Shown piece by piece: positions 1 through 6,666 of a stretch of 8,892 nt of DNA (position 1 is the first letter of the stretch; each line of letters starts with the position of its first letter). This stretch comes from Kangiellaceae bacterium (GTDB lineage: Bacteria; Pseudomonadota; Gammaproteobacteria; Enterobacterales; Kangiellaceae), in the NCBI GenBank assembly GCA_030148365.1, contig JASBTO010000112.1:1-8892 (forward strand), read 5' to 3'. The position numbers and the translations under genes are program-made. The notes under the pieces are model-generated. The model was not told the origin of the DNA. It ran no database searches and saw nothing but the letters and a program-made list of their open reading frames with translations.

Positions 1-654
1 AACCTGGACCGTATCCTGGTCGTGGTCGCGCCGGAGCCCGAGTTCTCCGAAGTGTTGCTCGACCGTTACCTGATTGCCGCCCGCCATTGCGGGATAGCTG
101 TCAGCATTATATTCAACAAACTGGAGTTGGCCGGCGCCAGACTCAATGAGTTCCGGCAACGTTTGTCCGTCTATCGGGACATCGGCTGTCAGGTCTTTGA
201 GACCAGCGCCAAGACCGGTGAGGGCCTCGAGTCGCTACGCAAGGCCCTGGCGGGAGACACCTCGCTGATGGCCGGTCAGTCCGGGGTCGGCAAATCCTCA
301 TTGATCAATGCGCTGTTGCCCGATGCCGAAATTCTGGAAGGCGCCATCTCCGAAACTTCCGGGCTCGGCATGCACACGACCACCGCCTCCCGCCTGTACC
401 CGCTGCCGGGCGGCGGTTACCTGATCGACTCGCCCGGGGTCCGCGAATTTGGCCTCTGGCATATTGACGAGACGGCGCTCGCCGAGGGTTATGCGGAATT
501 TCAGAGCCTGGCGGGCCAATGCCGGTTCCGCAATTGCCGGCACCTGAACGAGCCGGGGTGCGCGGTGATTGCCGCAGTCAAGGACGGGCAAATCGCCGAA
601 ACCCGATTCAGGAACTATCATCAAATTCTCGCCAATCTCGACCAGGAGCGTTAG
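1..654 (+). CDS. rsgA: Small-subunit ribosome maturation GTPase RsgA, 3' part
   Basis: RsgA is a circularly permuted GTPase that acts late in 30S subunit assembly. The first codon of the window is already in frame, so the N-terminal OB-fold lies outside. The 217 visible residues show the permuted order G4-G5-G1-G2-G3: NKLE (39-42), SAK (69-71), GQSGVGKSS (92-100), HTTT (125-128) and DSPG (143-146). After these comes the C-terminal zinc site, C174-x4-C179-x-H181-x5-C187, with the same spacing as in E. coli RsgA. The end (AETRFRNYHQIL) is also typical. One oddity is that the G4 motif, normally NKxD, carries Glu in place of Asp. The next gene on the same strand is psd, 62 bases downstream with its own promoter. 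This rsgA-psd order matches the E. coli psd/rsgA neighbourhood. The identification is firm. Confidence 0.97.
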   Translation, partial: NLDRILVVVAPEPEFSEVLLDRYLIAARHCGIAVSIIFNKLELAGARLNEFRQRLSVYRDIGCQVFETSAKTGEGLESLRKALAGDTSLMAGQSGVGKSSLINALLPDAEILEGAISETSGLGMHTTTASRLYPLPGGGYLIDSPGVREFGLWHIDETALAEGYAEFQSLAGQCRFRNCRHLNEPGCAVIAAVKDGQIAETRFRNYHQILANLDQER

Positions 655-655
655 C

Positions 656-684
656 CTGACAAGGCCCCGGGCATTGGATACAAT
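656..684 (+). promoter_or_regulatory. Predicted sigma70 promoter of psd
   Basis: CTGACA (656-661, 5/6 match to TTGACA) is followed by a 17-base spacer and TACAAT (679-684, 5/6 match to TATAAT). The start point would be near 690, giving a leader of about 26 bases before the psd ATG at 717. The -35 begins two bases after the rsgA stop codon. No strong Shine-Dalgarno sequence is visible before the psd ATG. The call is by consensus match only. Confidence 0.6.
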
Positions 685-716
685 GCCGCACACTTTTGCA
701 TTTAACCGGCACCGCC

Positions 717-1574
717 ATGAACGACAAACTGAAAGTCCTGCCCCAATATCTGATCCCCCAACACGGCTTGTCCCGTCTCGCCGGCTGGGGTGCGGATCTG
801 GAAAGCGAGGGCCTGAAAAATTTTGCCATCCGGAAATTTATCAAAGCCTATGGCGTCAACATGCAGGAAGCGGAGCGGGAAAACCCGGAGGACTACCGGA
901 CCTTCAACGACTTCTTTACCCGGGCGCTGAAGCCCGGCGTGCGGCCGGTCTGCACCGGCGATACGGTTGCCCATCCCGCCGATGGCGTGGTCAGCCAATG
1001 TGGGCCCATTGAAAACGGTCGCCTGTTTCAGGCCAAGGGTCACACTTTCAGCGTCCGCGAACTGCTCGGCGGAGACGGAGCCGTGGCCTCGGAGTTTGCC
1101 GGCGGTGACTTTGCGACCATCTACCTGAGTCCCAAGGATTACCACCGCGTGCACATGCCAATTGCCGGCAAACTGCGGCAGATGTTCCACGTGCCGGGTC
1201 GCCTGTTCAGCGTCAATCCCCTGACCGCCCGCTCGGTACCCAATCTGTTTGCCCGCAATGAGCGCGCTGCCGCGATTTTCGATACCGAACTTGGCCCCAT
1301 GGCCATGATCCTGGTGGGCGCCACCATCGTCGGCAGTATCGAAACCGTCTGGGCCGGCACCGTCACCCCGCCCACCCGTGACAAGGTCGCCAGCTTCGAT
1401 TACCGCGACCAGGACATCCGCCTCGCCAAGGGTGAGGAAATGGGCCGTTTCAAACTCGGCTCGACCGTGGTCCTTTTGTTTCCCAAAGACCGGATTAGCT
1501 TTGCCGAGGACGTGCGCGCTTACGCGAGTACCACCATGGGTGAGTGTCTGGCCACCTGCGGCGAAACGGACTGA
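717..1574 (+). CDS. psd: Phosphatidylserine decarboxylase proenzyme
   Basis: Psd converts phosphatidylserine to phosphatidylethanolamine at the inner membrane. The proenzyme cleaves itself, turning a serine into the pyruvoyl cofactor. The 285-residue protein begins MNDKLKVLPQYLIP, like E. coli Psd. The LGST cleavage motif is at 247-250, so Ser249 should become the pyruvoyl group. The proposed autoproteolysis triad is present: Asp89 (PADG), His146 (YHRVHMP) and Ser249. Other family blocks are SYRTF-like YRTFNDFF, QAKGH, PNLFARNER and GATIVGSIETVWAG. I chose the ATG at 717 over an in-frame TTG at 696 because it matches the family N-terminus and lies downstream of the predicted promoter. The gene converges on the oxygenase gene with a 7-base gap and no recognisable terminator. 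Confidence 0.97.
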   Translation: MNDKLKVLPQYLIPQHGLSRLAGWGADLESEGLKNFAIRKFIKAYGVNMQEAERENPEDYRTFNDFFTRALKPGVRPVCTGDTVAHPADGVVSQCGPIENGRLFQAKGHTFSVRELLGGDGAVASEFAGGDFATIYLSPKDYHRVHMPIAGKLRQMFHVPGRLFSVNPLTARSVPNLFARNERAAAIFDTELGPMAMILVGATIVGSIETVWAGTVTPPTRDKVASFDYRDQDIRLAKGEEMGRFKLGSTVVLLFPKDRISFAEDVRAYASTTMGECLATCGETD

Positions 1575-1581
1575 ACCGGGC

Positions 1582-2298
1582 TCACCCCTCTCCCGCCGCA
1601 TCGTGAAAGATAATGCCGAGGGTATAACGCTCGCCCTTGTCGATCTGGCTGACGCCGTGTTTCATCACGACCCGGTAGTAGCCCCGCTTGCCTTCGACCG
1701 GCCGGTTGTGGGTGGTTATCACGACAGCCTCGCCCCGGCTCAATGACACGACCCGGGGTCGCGATTGGCGACGGGGCCGTTGCTCGACGAGCACCAGCTC
1801 GCCGCCTTCGAAATCCTTTCCCGGCTCGCTCAGCATGAAAATCACCTGCAACGGAAAAGCCACTTCTCCGTACAGATCCTGATGCAGGCAGTTGTAATCA
1901 CCTTCCCCGTAACGGAGCAGTAACGGCGTCGGCCGGGTCTGGTGGGCCCGGTGGCAAAGCTGCTGAAACTGCCGGTGAGTTCCGGGGTATTGCGGGCCGC
2001 TGCCGAGTTGCTGCCCCCAGCGATTGGCCACCGGCGCCAACCGGGCATAGAGGGACTCCCGCAACTGCTGGACCAGCGCCGGTAGCGGGTTGGCGAAATA
2101 CTGATATTCGCCGCGGCCGAAACCATGTCGTGCCATGACCACCCGGGATCGGAACCGGGCGCGGTCTGCGTAACTGCGCGTCAGGGTTGCGCACTGGCGG
2201 GCCGTCAGCAACTGCGGCAATTTCGCGATGCCCTGCTGGTCCAGATCCGCCTCCACCCGCGGCCAGTCCAGCGCGTCGATTTTGTGGTCGGGAGTCAC
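1582..2298 (-). CDS. 2-oxoglutarate/Fe(II) oxygenase, predicted nucleic-acid type (not AlkB)
   Basis: This is the last gene of the ada operon. The protein is about 238 residues from the GTG at 2298, which overlaps the alkA stop as GTGA. An in-frame GTG at 2307 would add three residues, and neither start has a clear Shine-Dalgarno sequence. Counting from 2298, the metal site is His139-x-Asp141 (in CLHQDLYGE) with distal His214 (MKHGVS). Arg224 (ERYTLGIIFH), ten residues further on, should bind the 2-oxoglutarate carboxylate. Conserved-looking blocks include ARHGFGRGEYQYF, RPTPLLLRYGEGDYN and GGELVLVEQRPR. The pattern fits the family I know as Oxygenase-NA (Pfam PF09859 / COG3826), which is predicted to act on damaged nucleic acid. 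The paired arginines of AlkB (RxxxxxR) are absent, so alkB would be the wrong name. Its operon supports a repair role, but the substrate is unknown. Confidence 0.88.
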   Translation of the reverse strand: MTPDHKIDALDWPRVEADLDQQGIAKLPQLLTARQCATLTRSYADRARFRSRVVMARHGFGRGEYQYFANPLPALVQQLRESLYARLAPVANRWGQQLGSGPQYPGTHRQFQQLCHRAHQTRPTPLLLRYGEGDYNCLHQDLYGEVAFPLQVIFMLSEPGKDFEGGELVLVEQRPRRQSRPRVVSLSRGEAVVITTHNRPVEGKRGYYRVVMKHGVSQIDKGERYTLGIIFHDAAGEG

Positions 2299-3098
2299 GG
2301 TACGCACCAGAGCCAGGTGGCGGCGTAGGCCCGCCAGGGGCGCCAGGACTCCGCGAGATGTTCGAGGGCTTTGGGAGAGGAGGAACCGGTCGCACGCAAC
2401 AGGCCGATGTCGGACAAGGGCATGGCATCGGGCTCGCGGCCAAGCCTGATCGCCAGATAATTGCGGGTCCAGGGACCGATCCCGGACAATCGGGCGAGGC
2501 CGGCGTCGATAGTCGGCCAGTCAGCGCCTTCCAGTTCCAGGTCTCCCGACTCAACCGCGGCCGCCAGCCGCACCAGGGTGTCGACTCGCCGGCCGGGCAT
2601 TCCAAGCCCGGCAAGATCCGCGCTCAGCACCGCCGCCGGCGTCAGTTGCCCGCACCGCTCTACCAGCCGCCGGGACAGGGTGCCGGCCGCCGCCACCGTG
2701 ACCTGCTGCCCCACAATCGTGCGCAGGCAGAGTTCGAAAGGATCCCAACACCCGAGAGGCCGCAACCCCGGCACGGCGGCAACTTTCGGTCCCAGGATCG
2801 GACAGTGGCGGAACTGCTGCTGCGCCGGCTCACCATCAAACTCCGGTATCAGCAGCCGGGCAACCCGGGCCTTGATATCTCCGACATCGACCGGGCCTGC
2901 GGCATAAACGGCCAGCCGCTCACTGTCAGGCCGGTAACTGACCCGTATCCAGCTGTCCCGGTGCCGGCGCCAGTAGCTGTCCTCCCGGATGGCCTCGACG
3001 CCGGGGATCAGCCGCACCTTCAGATACTCCAGCAGCACCGGCCAGGGAAATGGTTGCCGGACCTTCGGTCGCGCGATGAGACGCCATTCACCCGTCAT
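2295..3098 (-). CDS. alkA: DNA-3-methyladenine glycosylase II (AlkA)
   Basis: AlkA is a base-excision glycosylase that removes 3-methyladenine and other alkylated bases from DNA. The protein is 267 residues, slightly shorter than E. coli AlkA (282). The N-terminal AlkA domain is recognisable from PFPWPVLLEYLKVRLIPGVEAI (about 16-37). The HhH-GPD core includes DPFELCLRTIVGQQV (119-133) and the helix-hairpin-helix LSGIGPWTRNYLAIR (204-218). The catalytic Asp is most likely D230 in MPLSDIGLL, matching Asp238 of the E. coli enzyme. The C-terminus has the family block WRPWRAYAATWLW. The ATG at 3098 overlaps the ada stop as ATGA, indicating translational coupling. The frame stays open upstream to 3356, but that part overlaps ada and does not resemble AlkA. 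The 3' end overlaps the oxygenase start. Confidence 0.94.
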   Translation of the reverse strand: MTGEWRLIARPKVRQPFPWPVLLEYLKVRLIPGVEAIREDSYWRRHRDSWIRVSYRPDSERLAVYAAGPVDVGDIKARVARLLIPEFDGEPAQQQFRHCPILGPKVAAVPGLRPLGCWDPFELCLRTIVGQQVTVAAAGTLSRRLVERCGQLTPAAVLSADLAGLGMPGRRVDTLVRLAAAVESGDLELEGADWPTIDAGLARLSGIGPWTRNYLAIRLGREPDAMPLSDIGLLRATGSSSPKALEHLAESWRPWRAYAATWLWCVP

Positions 3099-4192
3099 TT
3101 GCGTTTCGCAGCGGCAAGTTCGCGTCGGTCCGAAGCACGGGCGACACGCTCTGACTCTATCAAGGCTCTCTTGCGCTCGACTCCCCAGCGATAACCGCCC
3201 ATGCCACCGTCGCCCCGGATCACCCGGTGACAGGGGATCACCAGTGCCACCCGATTGGCGGCGCACGCGCTCGCCACCGCCCGCACCGCTTTCGACCTGC
3301 CGATGGCGTGGGCGACTTCTGCGTAGGATCGTAGTTCGCCGGCCGGAATACGGCACAAATACTCCCAGACTTTCATCTGAAACGCCGTGCCCCTGATGTC
3401 CATCGGCAATGCCGGCGCCTGACGGCCATCTTCAAGATAAGCCGTCAGGGCATTCATCCAGTCCCGCAAGGGTTCCTGACCGGTCTTCGGCATGGCGGTA
3501 ACCACCGCTTGCGGATACTCGGCTCGCAGTTGCATCAACAGGTCTGCTTCATCATCACCGAGTTTCACCGAGCAAAGTCCCCGATCCGTCGCGGCCATCA
3601 TCAACCTTCCCAGCGGCGTCTCGCAGCACGCCCAGGAAATGTCGACCCCCTGGCCACCGGCCCGGTACTCACCCGGCGTCATGCCGATCCGGGTCGCCGC
3701 CTGCTCATAGACCCGGCTGGACGAACCGAACCCGGCTTCATAGATCGCATCTGTGATCCGATCCCCGTCCCGGAGTCCCCGCTTCAGGGTCCGGAGCCGG
3801 CAGGCTTGCTGATATTGCGCGGGAGACACCCCTACTACATCTTTGAATCGCCGCTGCAAATGCTCCGGGCTCATGTGTGCCTTCGCGCCCAGGGACGCCA
3901 GCGTGAGTTTGTCAGCGGCGTGGGCTTGGATATACCGGCACAGGTTGTGGATACGATTTTTCATTACCTCATCGGGGCAGTCTGCGTCCGGCCGGCAGCG
4001 CTTGCACGGCCTGAGACCATCCTGCTCGGCTTCGGTAGCGTCGGCGTAAAATCGGACATTCTTGCGCAGGGGTTTGCGCGAGGCGCAGGAGGGCCGGCAA
4101 TAAATACCTGTCGTCAGCACGCCATAGACAAAGCGCTTGTCCATGGATGCATCCCGGGATACCAGCGCCTGCCATTGCTGCTCTTCATTCAT
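3095..4192 (-). CDS. ada: Bifunctional Ada: adaptive-response activator and O6-methylguanine-DNA methyltransferase
   Basis: Ada repairs methyl phosphotriesters and O6-methylguanine by suicide transfer, and once methylated it activates the adaptive response. The 365-residue protein has all three parts. The N-terminal zinc domain has Cys32, Cys36, Cys63 and Cys66 (GIYCRPSC, RPCKRC), with Cys32 the expected phosphotriester acceptor (Cys38 in E. coli). An AraC-type helix-turn-helix region spans about 80-178 (HMSPEHLQRRFK, GFGSSSRVYE, GMTPGEYR). The C-terminal methyltransferase domain carries Cys321 in IPCHRVI, followed by GGYRWG. The ATG at 4192 has an AGAGGA Shine-Dalgarno about 9 bases upstream. 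It is the first gene of the operon and overlaps alkA by 4 bases. Autoregulation is expected from the family, and a candidate Ada box lies in the upstream gap. Confidence 0.97.
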   Translation of the reverse strand: MNEEQQWQALVSRDASMDKRFVYGVLTTGIYCRPSCASRKPLRKNVRFYADATEAEQDGLRPCKRCRPDADCPDEVMKNRIHNLCRYIQAHAADKLTLASLGAKAHMSPEHLQRRFKDVVGVSPAQYQQACRLRTLKRGLRDGDRITDAIYEAGFGSSSRVYEQAATRIGMTPGEYRAGGQGVDISWACCETPLGRLMMAATDRGLCSVKLGDDEADLLMQLRAEYPQAVVTAMPKTGQEPLRDWMNALTAYLEDGRQAPALPMDIRGTAFQMKVWEYLCRIPAGELRSYAEVAHAIGRSKAVRAVASACAANRVALVIPCHRVIRGDGGMGGYRWGVERKRALIESERVARASDRRELAAAKRK

Positions 4193-4222
4193 GTCGTTTT
4201 ATCCTCTGACCAGTTCACAGAG

Positions 4223-4235
4223 TGCCAGAGTGGCA
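4223..4235. repeat. Short perfect inverted repeat in the ada leader
   Basis: TGCCA-GAG-TGGCA on the plus strand (a 5-base stem with a 3-base spacer) lies 31-43 bases before the ada ATG, upstream of its Shine-Dalgarno sequence. It could be a small RNA hairpin or a protein site. At this length it could also be chance. Confidence 0.3.
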
Positions 4236-4262
4236 TCCCAGCCCAATCGCGCCTATCCGTAT

Positions 4263-4276
4263 CCTGCGCACTAATG
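4263..4276 (-). promoter_or_regulatory. Candidate Ada box upstream of ada
   Basis: Read on the minus strand, this is CATTAGTGCGCAGG. It matches 10 of 14 positions of the E. coli ada operator region as I recall it (AATTAAAGCGCAAG), with the central GCGCA intact. It starts 84 bases before the ada ATG, close to the distance in E. coli. It sits in the 97-base gap after the flavin monooxygenase stop. No convincing -10 element was found downstream, so the call rests on similarity and position only. Confidence 0.4.
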
Positions 4277-4289
4277 TTCCGGTGAGCCA

Positions 4290-5531
4290 TTATGGCTTCG
4301 GCTCGCGCGCGGGGGTCTGCACCTGCTCGCGGCGAATGCCGTAACCAATCAGGCGCGCGGGGATGTTGCGGACCACCCGGAAGCGTAATAGCCAGCGCAG
4401 CCAACCCGGCAATTCCGGCGGTGCGCCGGTCCCGGCAAGTACCCTGGAGATGACCCGTTTCTGGATCCGCAATTGCAGACTCTGGATGACCCTGACCGGC
4501 AACTCACGGCGTGCTTGTACTTGTTGCAGCAGGGACGCATCCGGCCCCTCGCCACGATACAGCGCCGGCTGGAGAATGTTGGCTGCGGCGACCGCGTCCT
4601 GAATGGCCAGATTGATGCCGACGCCGCCAATCGGCGACATGGCGTGGGCAGCGTCGCCGATAACCAGCAAACCCGCCTTGTGCCAGCGCGGCAACCGGTT
4701 GACCTGCACTTCGAGCGTTTTGACGGCCTGCCAGGATTCCAGTTGCGCCTGCCCGATATCAAGAAACGGCGCCATCCGGTTCACTTGCTCGCGCAATTTC
4801 GCTACCGGCTCACGGCGCAGACCGGTATCGCTGCCCTTGGGCCCCACCCAGGCGGCCTGCCAGTAATCACCACGATTGAGCAATATCATCATCTTGCCGG
4901 CGCCGACAAAGGCGCCGGTCGTGTCCGGGTGATCAGGCTCGCGGGGCAGCCGGAACCAGAGTACGTCCATTGGCGCACCATAGTTTTCGCTGCGCAGACC
5001 GGCCCTGTCCCGCAACCGGGAATCCCGGCCGTCACAGGCGACGACCAGATCCGCCCGGATCTCCAGCTCGCCATCGGGAGCGCGTGCCCGGACGCCGACA
5101 ACCCGGCCGTTCTCCTCGACCAGCTCCCGGGCTTCGTGGCGCATGCGCAAATCAAAATGGGAGTACCGGCCAGCCTCGCCGGCGAGCAGATTCAGAAAGT
5201 CCCACTGGGGTACCAGAGATAAAAAATCGAAAGGTTTCAGTCCGGTGAAATCAATGACCTGTTGGCTGCGACCGTTCAGCACCACGCCAAGCTCGCGGAC
5301 CCGCTGCTGGGGCAGTTGCCGGAACCGGTCGAGGAGCCCTGTTTGCGCCAGCAACTGCAGCGTCGAAGGGTGCACGGTATCGCCGCGGAAGTCGCGAAGA
5401 AAGTCGGCGTGCTTTTCCAGCACCACCACCGGCACCCCCGTCCGGGCCAGCAGAAAACCGAGCATCATGCCGGCCGGGCCGCCACCGGCGATACAGCAGC
5501 GGGTATTGAGTAAGTGGTGGTCTGAACTCAT
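4290..5531 (-). CDS. FAD-dependent monooxygenase, UbiH/PHBH-like fold, substrate unknown
   Basis: The 413-residue protein has the group A flavoprotein monooxygenase layout. A Rossmann dinucleotide motif is at 14-21 (IAGGGPAG), with Glu39 at the end of the second strand for the FAD ribose. The DG motif is at D167-G168 (VVACDGRDSRLR). The GD motif is at G292-D293 (IGDAAHAMSPIGGVGINLA), which binds the FAD ribityl chain. Such enzymes hydroxylate aromatic or similar substrates with NAD(P)H and O2. Nothing here fixes the substrate, and it need not be a ubiquinone enzyme. No signal peptide is visible. The ATG at 5531 has GGAG seven bases upstream. It follows epmA on the same strand after 86 bases and precedes ada by 97 bases, so co-transcription with epmA is possible. 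The E. coli epmA neighbourhood has no counterpart that I know of. Confidence 0.88.
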   Translation of the reverse strand: MSSDHHLLNTRCCIAGGGPAGMMLGFLLARTGVPVVVLEKHADFLRDFRGDTVHPSTLQLLAQTGLLDRFRQLPQQRVRELGVVLNGRSQQVIDFTGLKPFDFLSLVPQWDFLNLLAGEAGRYSHFDLRMRHEARELVEENGRVVGVRARAPDGELEIRADLVVACDGRDSRLRDRAGLRSENYGAPMDVLWFRLPREPDHPDTTGAFVGAGKMMILLNRGDYWQAAWVGPKGSDTGLRREPVAKLREQVNRMAPFLDIGQAQLESWQAVKTLEVQVNRLPRWHKAGLLVIGDAAHAMSPIGGVGINLAIQDAVAAANILQPALYRGEGPDASLLQQVQARRELPVRVIQSLQLRIQKRVISRVLAGTGAPPELPGWLRWLLRFRVVRNIPARLIGYGIRREQVQTPAREPKP

Positions 5532-5617
5532 TGGCCAACTCCGTCTGTTCTTATCCGGTCCCGGCAAACCCCTGCCACAACCAGACTCCTCTTCTGCTGC
5601 CAGCTCGTCCTTGCCGA

Positions 5618-6592
5618 TCAGGCGCGCCCGGCGCCAAACGCCAGCACCTGATCGATACGTCCGGCACTCGCCGCGAGCATAATCAGCCGATCCAGGCCGA
5701 GGGCAACGCCGGCACAATCCGGAAGCCCCGCCTCCAGTGCCGCGAGCAACCGGTTGTCCGGCGTAATGACCGGCTGACCGGATGCTTCTCGGCTCCGATT
5801 GTCCGCTTCAAAGCGCGCCGCCTGCTCCCGGGGGTCGGTCAGCTCATGGAAACCGTTGGCAAGTTCCATACCGCCGGCAAACACCTCGAACCGGCAGGCC
5901 ACTTCGGGGTTATCGGGATTGATGCGCGCCAGCGCCGCCTGACTGGCCGGGAAATCATGGACACACGTGATCACGTCCGGCGCCAGGCGAGGTTCGATGG
6001 CTTCCGCGAACAACAGCCCCAGGCTGTCGTCGCGGGACATGTCAGCCGGTACGTCACCCAGTTCGCGGTTCGCCAGTGCCTGCAGATCGGCAGTCGTTGC
6101 CTGCCCGATATCCGTCTCCAGATAATGCCGAAACGCTTCATGGTAGGTCCAGTTCGCGCGCGACCTGATACCGGTGATGGTCGTCAGCAAATCACAGACT
6201 TCGTCCATCAGCTCGTGATGGTCGAAGCCGACCCGGTACCATTCCAGCATGGTGAACTCGGGGTTGTGGCGGCTGCCCGACTCATCCCGACGGAACGCCT
6301 TGCAGATTTGATAGATGTCGCCGCTGCCGTCGGCCAGCAACCGTTTCATGGCAAATTCCGGCGAGGTTTGCAGGTAACCAGTCGACGCCGGTTGGCGGCT
6401 GAAAAACCCGGGTACCGCAAAAGATTGCATGAAGCGATCGGTGACCGTATGGCGGCTGATCAGGGGAGTATCCACCTCCAGCACCTGACGCTCGCTGAAA
6501 AAACGGCGCACCTCCGCGAGAATGTCGGCCCGGAGTTTCAGCGCCTGCAGACTGGCATCGGGGCGCCAGTCCGGTGCCGTCCCCTCAGCCAT
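5618..6592 (-). CDS. epmA: EF-P (R)-beta-lysine ligase EpmA (PoxA/GenX)
   Basis: EpmA is a lysyl-tRNA synthetase paralogue without a tRNA-binding domain. It activates (R)-beta-lysine with ATP and attaches it to EF-P Lys34. The 324-residue protein is the usual length for EpmA and consists of a class II synthetase core only. Motif 2 spans about 100-120 (FRRDE to HNPEFTMLEWYR) and motif 3 is GVALGLDRL (295-303). Other EpmA-like blocks are VLEVDTPLIS, TSPEFAMKRLL, HDFPASQAALA and ELANGFHELTD. The ATG at 6592 has GGAG nine bases upstream. It lies downstream of efp on the same strand, but an intrinsic terminator separates them, ending 25 bases before this ATG. EpmA may therefore be made mostly by readthrough, at a lower level than EF-P. 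Confidence 0.97.
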   Translation of the reverse strand: MAEGTAPDWRPDASLQALKLRADILAEVRRFFSERQVLEVDTPLISRHTVTDRFMQSFAVPGFFSRQPASTGYLQTSPEFAMKRLLADGSGDIYQICKAFRRDESGSRHNPEFTMLEWYRVGFDHHELMDEVCDLLTTITGIRSRANWTYHEAFRHYLETDIGQATTADLQALANRELGDVPADMSRDDSLGLLFAEAIEPRLAPDVITCVHDFPASQAALARINPDNPEVACRFEVFAGGMELANGFHELTDPREQAARFEADNRSREASGQPVITPDNRLLAALEAGLPDCAGVALGLDRLIMLAASAGRIDQVLAFGAGRA

Positions 6593-6617
6593 GATTCACT
6601 TCTCCGGGGCACAAACC

Positions 6618-6646
6618 AAAAGTGGAGGCCAGGCCTCCACTTTTTT
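6618..6646 (-). terminator. Intrinsic terminator between efp and epmA, potentially bidirectional
   Basis: A near-perfect palindrome runs from 6618 to 6644: AAAAGTGGAGGCC, one central base, then its complement. With a 3-base loop the stem is 12 pairs. On the minus strand, the direction of efp and epmA, the hairpin is followed by TTTTGGTTTG. On the plus strand it is followed by an unbroken run of six T (6641-6646), so it looks stronger in the antisense direction. It starts 21 bases after the efp stop codon. Confidence 0.8.
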
Positions 6647-6666
6647 CGTTCATGGCAGACCGCTGG

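Noticed and set aside
696..716. TTG start seven codons before the psd ATG
   Set aside because: It would sit only about six bases after the predicted transcription start, has no ribosome-binding site, and adds residues not seen in Psd.
702..1601. A 299-codon open frame on the minus strand opposite psd
   Set aside because: Psd on the plus strand is complete with its catalytic residues. The antisense product resembles no family I know.
3099..3356. Upstream extension of alkA by 86 codons
   Set aside because: The extension lies wholly inside ada in another frame and is arginine-rich. The ATG at 3098 overlaps the ada stop and matches the AlkA N-terminus.
3509..4285. A 258-codon open frame on the plus strand opposite ada
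   Set aside because: Ada is complete on the other strand with every zinc and active-site cysteine. This frame is a shadow.
4272..4292. TAATG...CATTA inverted repeat with an 11-base spacer at the end of the monooxygenase gene
   Set aside because: The arms are only five bases with a long spacer and no T run. This is too weak to call a terminator or operator apart from the Ada box it overlaps.
5532..5717. Upstream extension of the flavin monooxygenase into epmA
   Set aside because: The ATG at 5531 has a good GGAG site and places the FAD-binding motif at the usual distance from the N-terminus.
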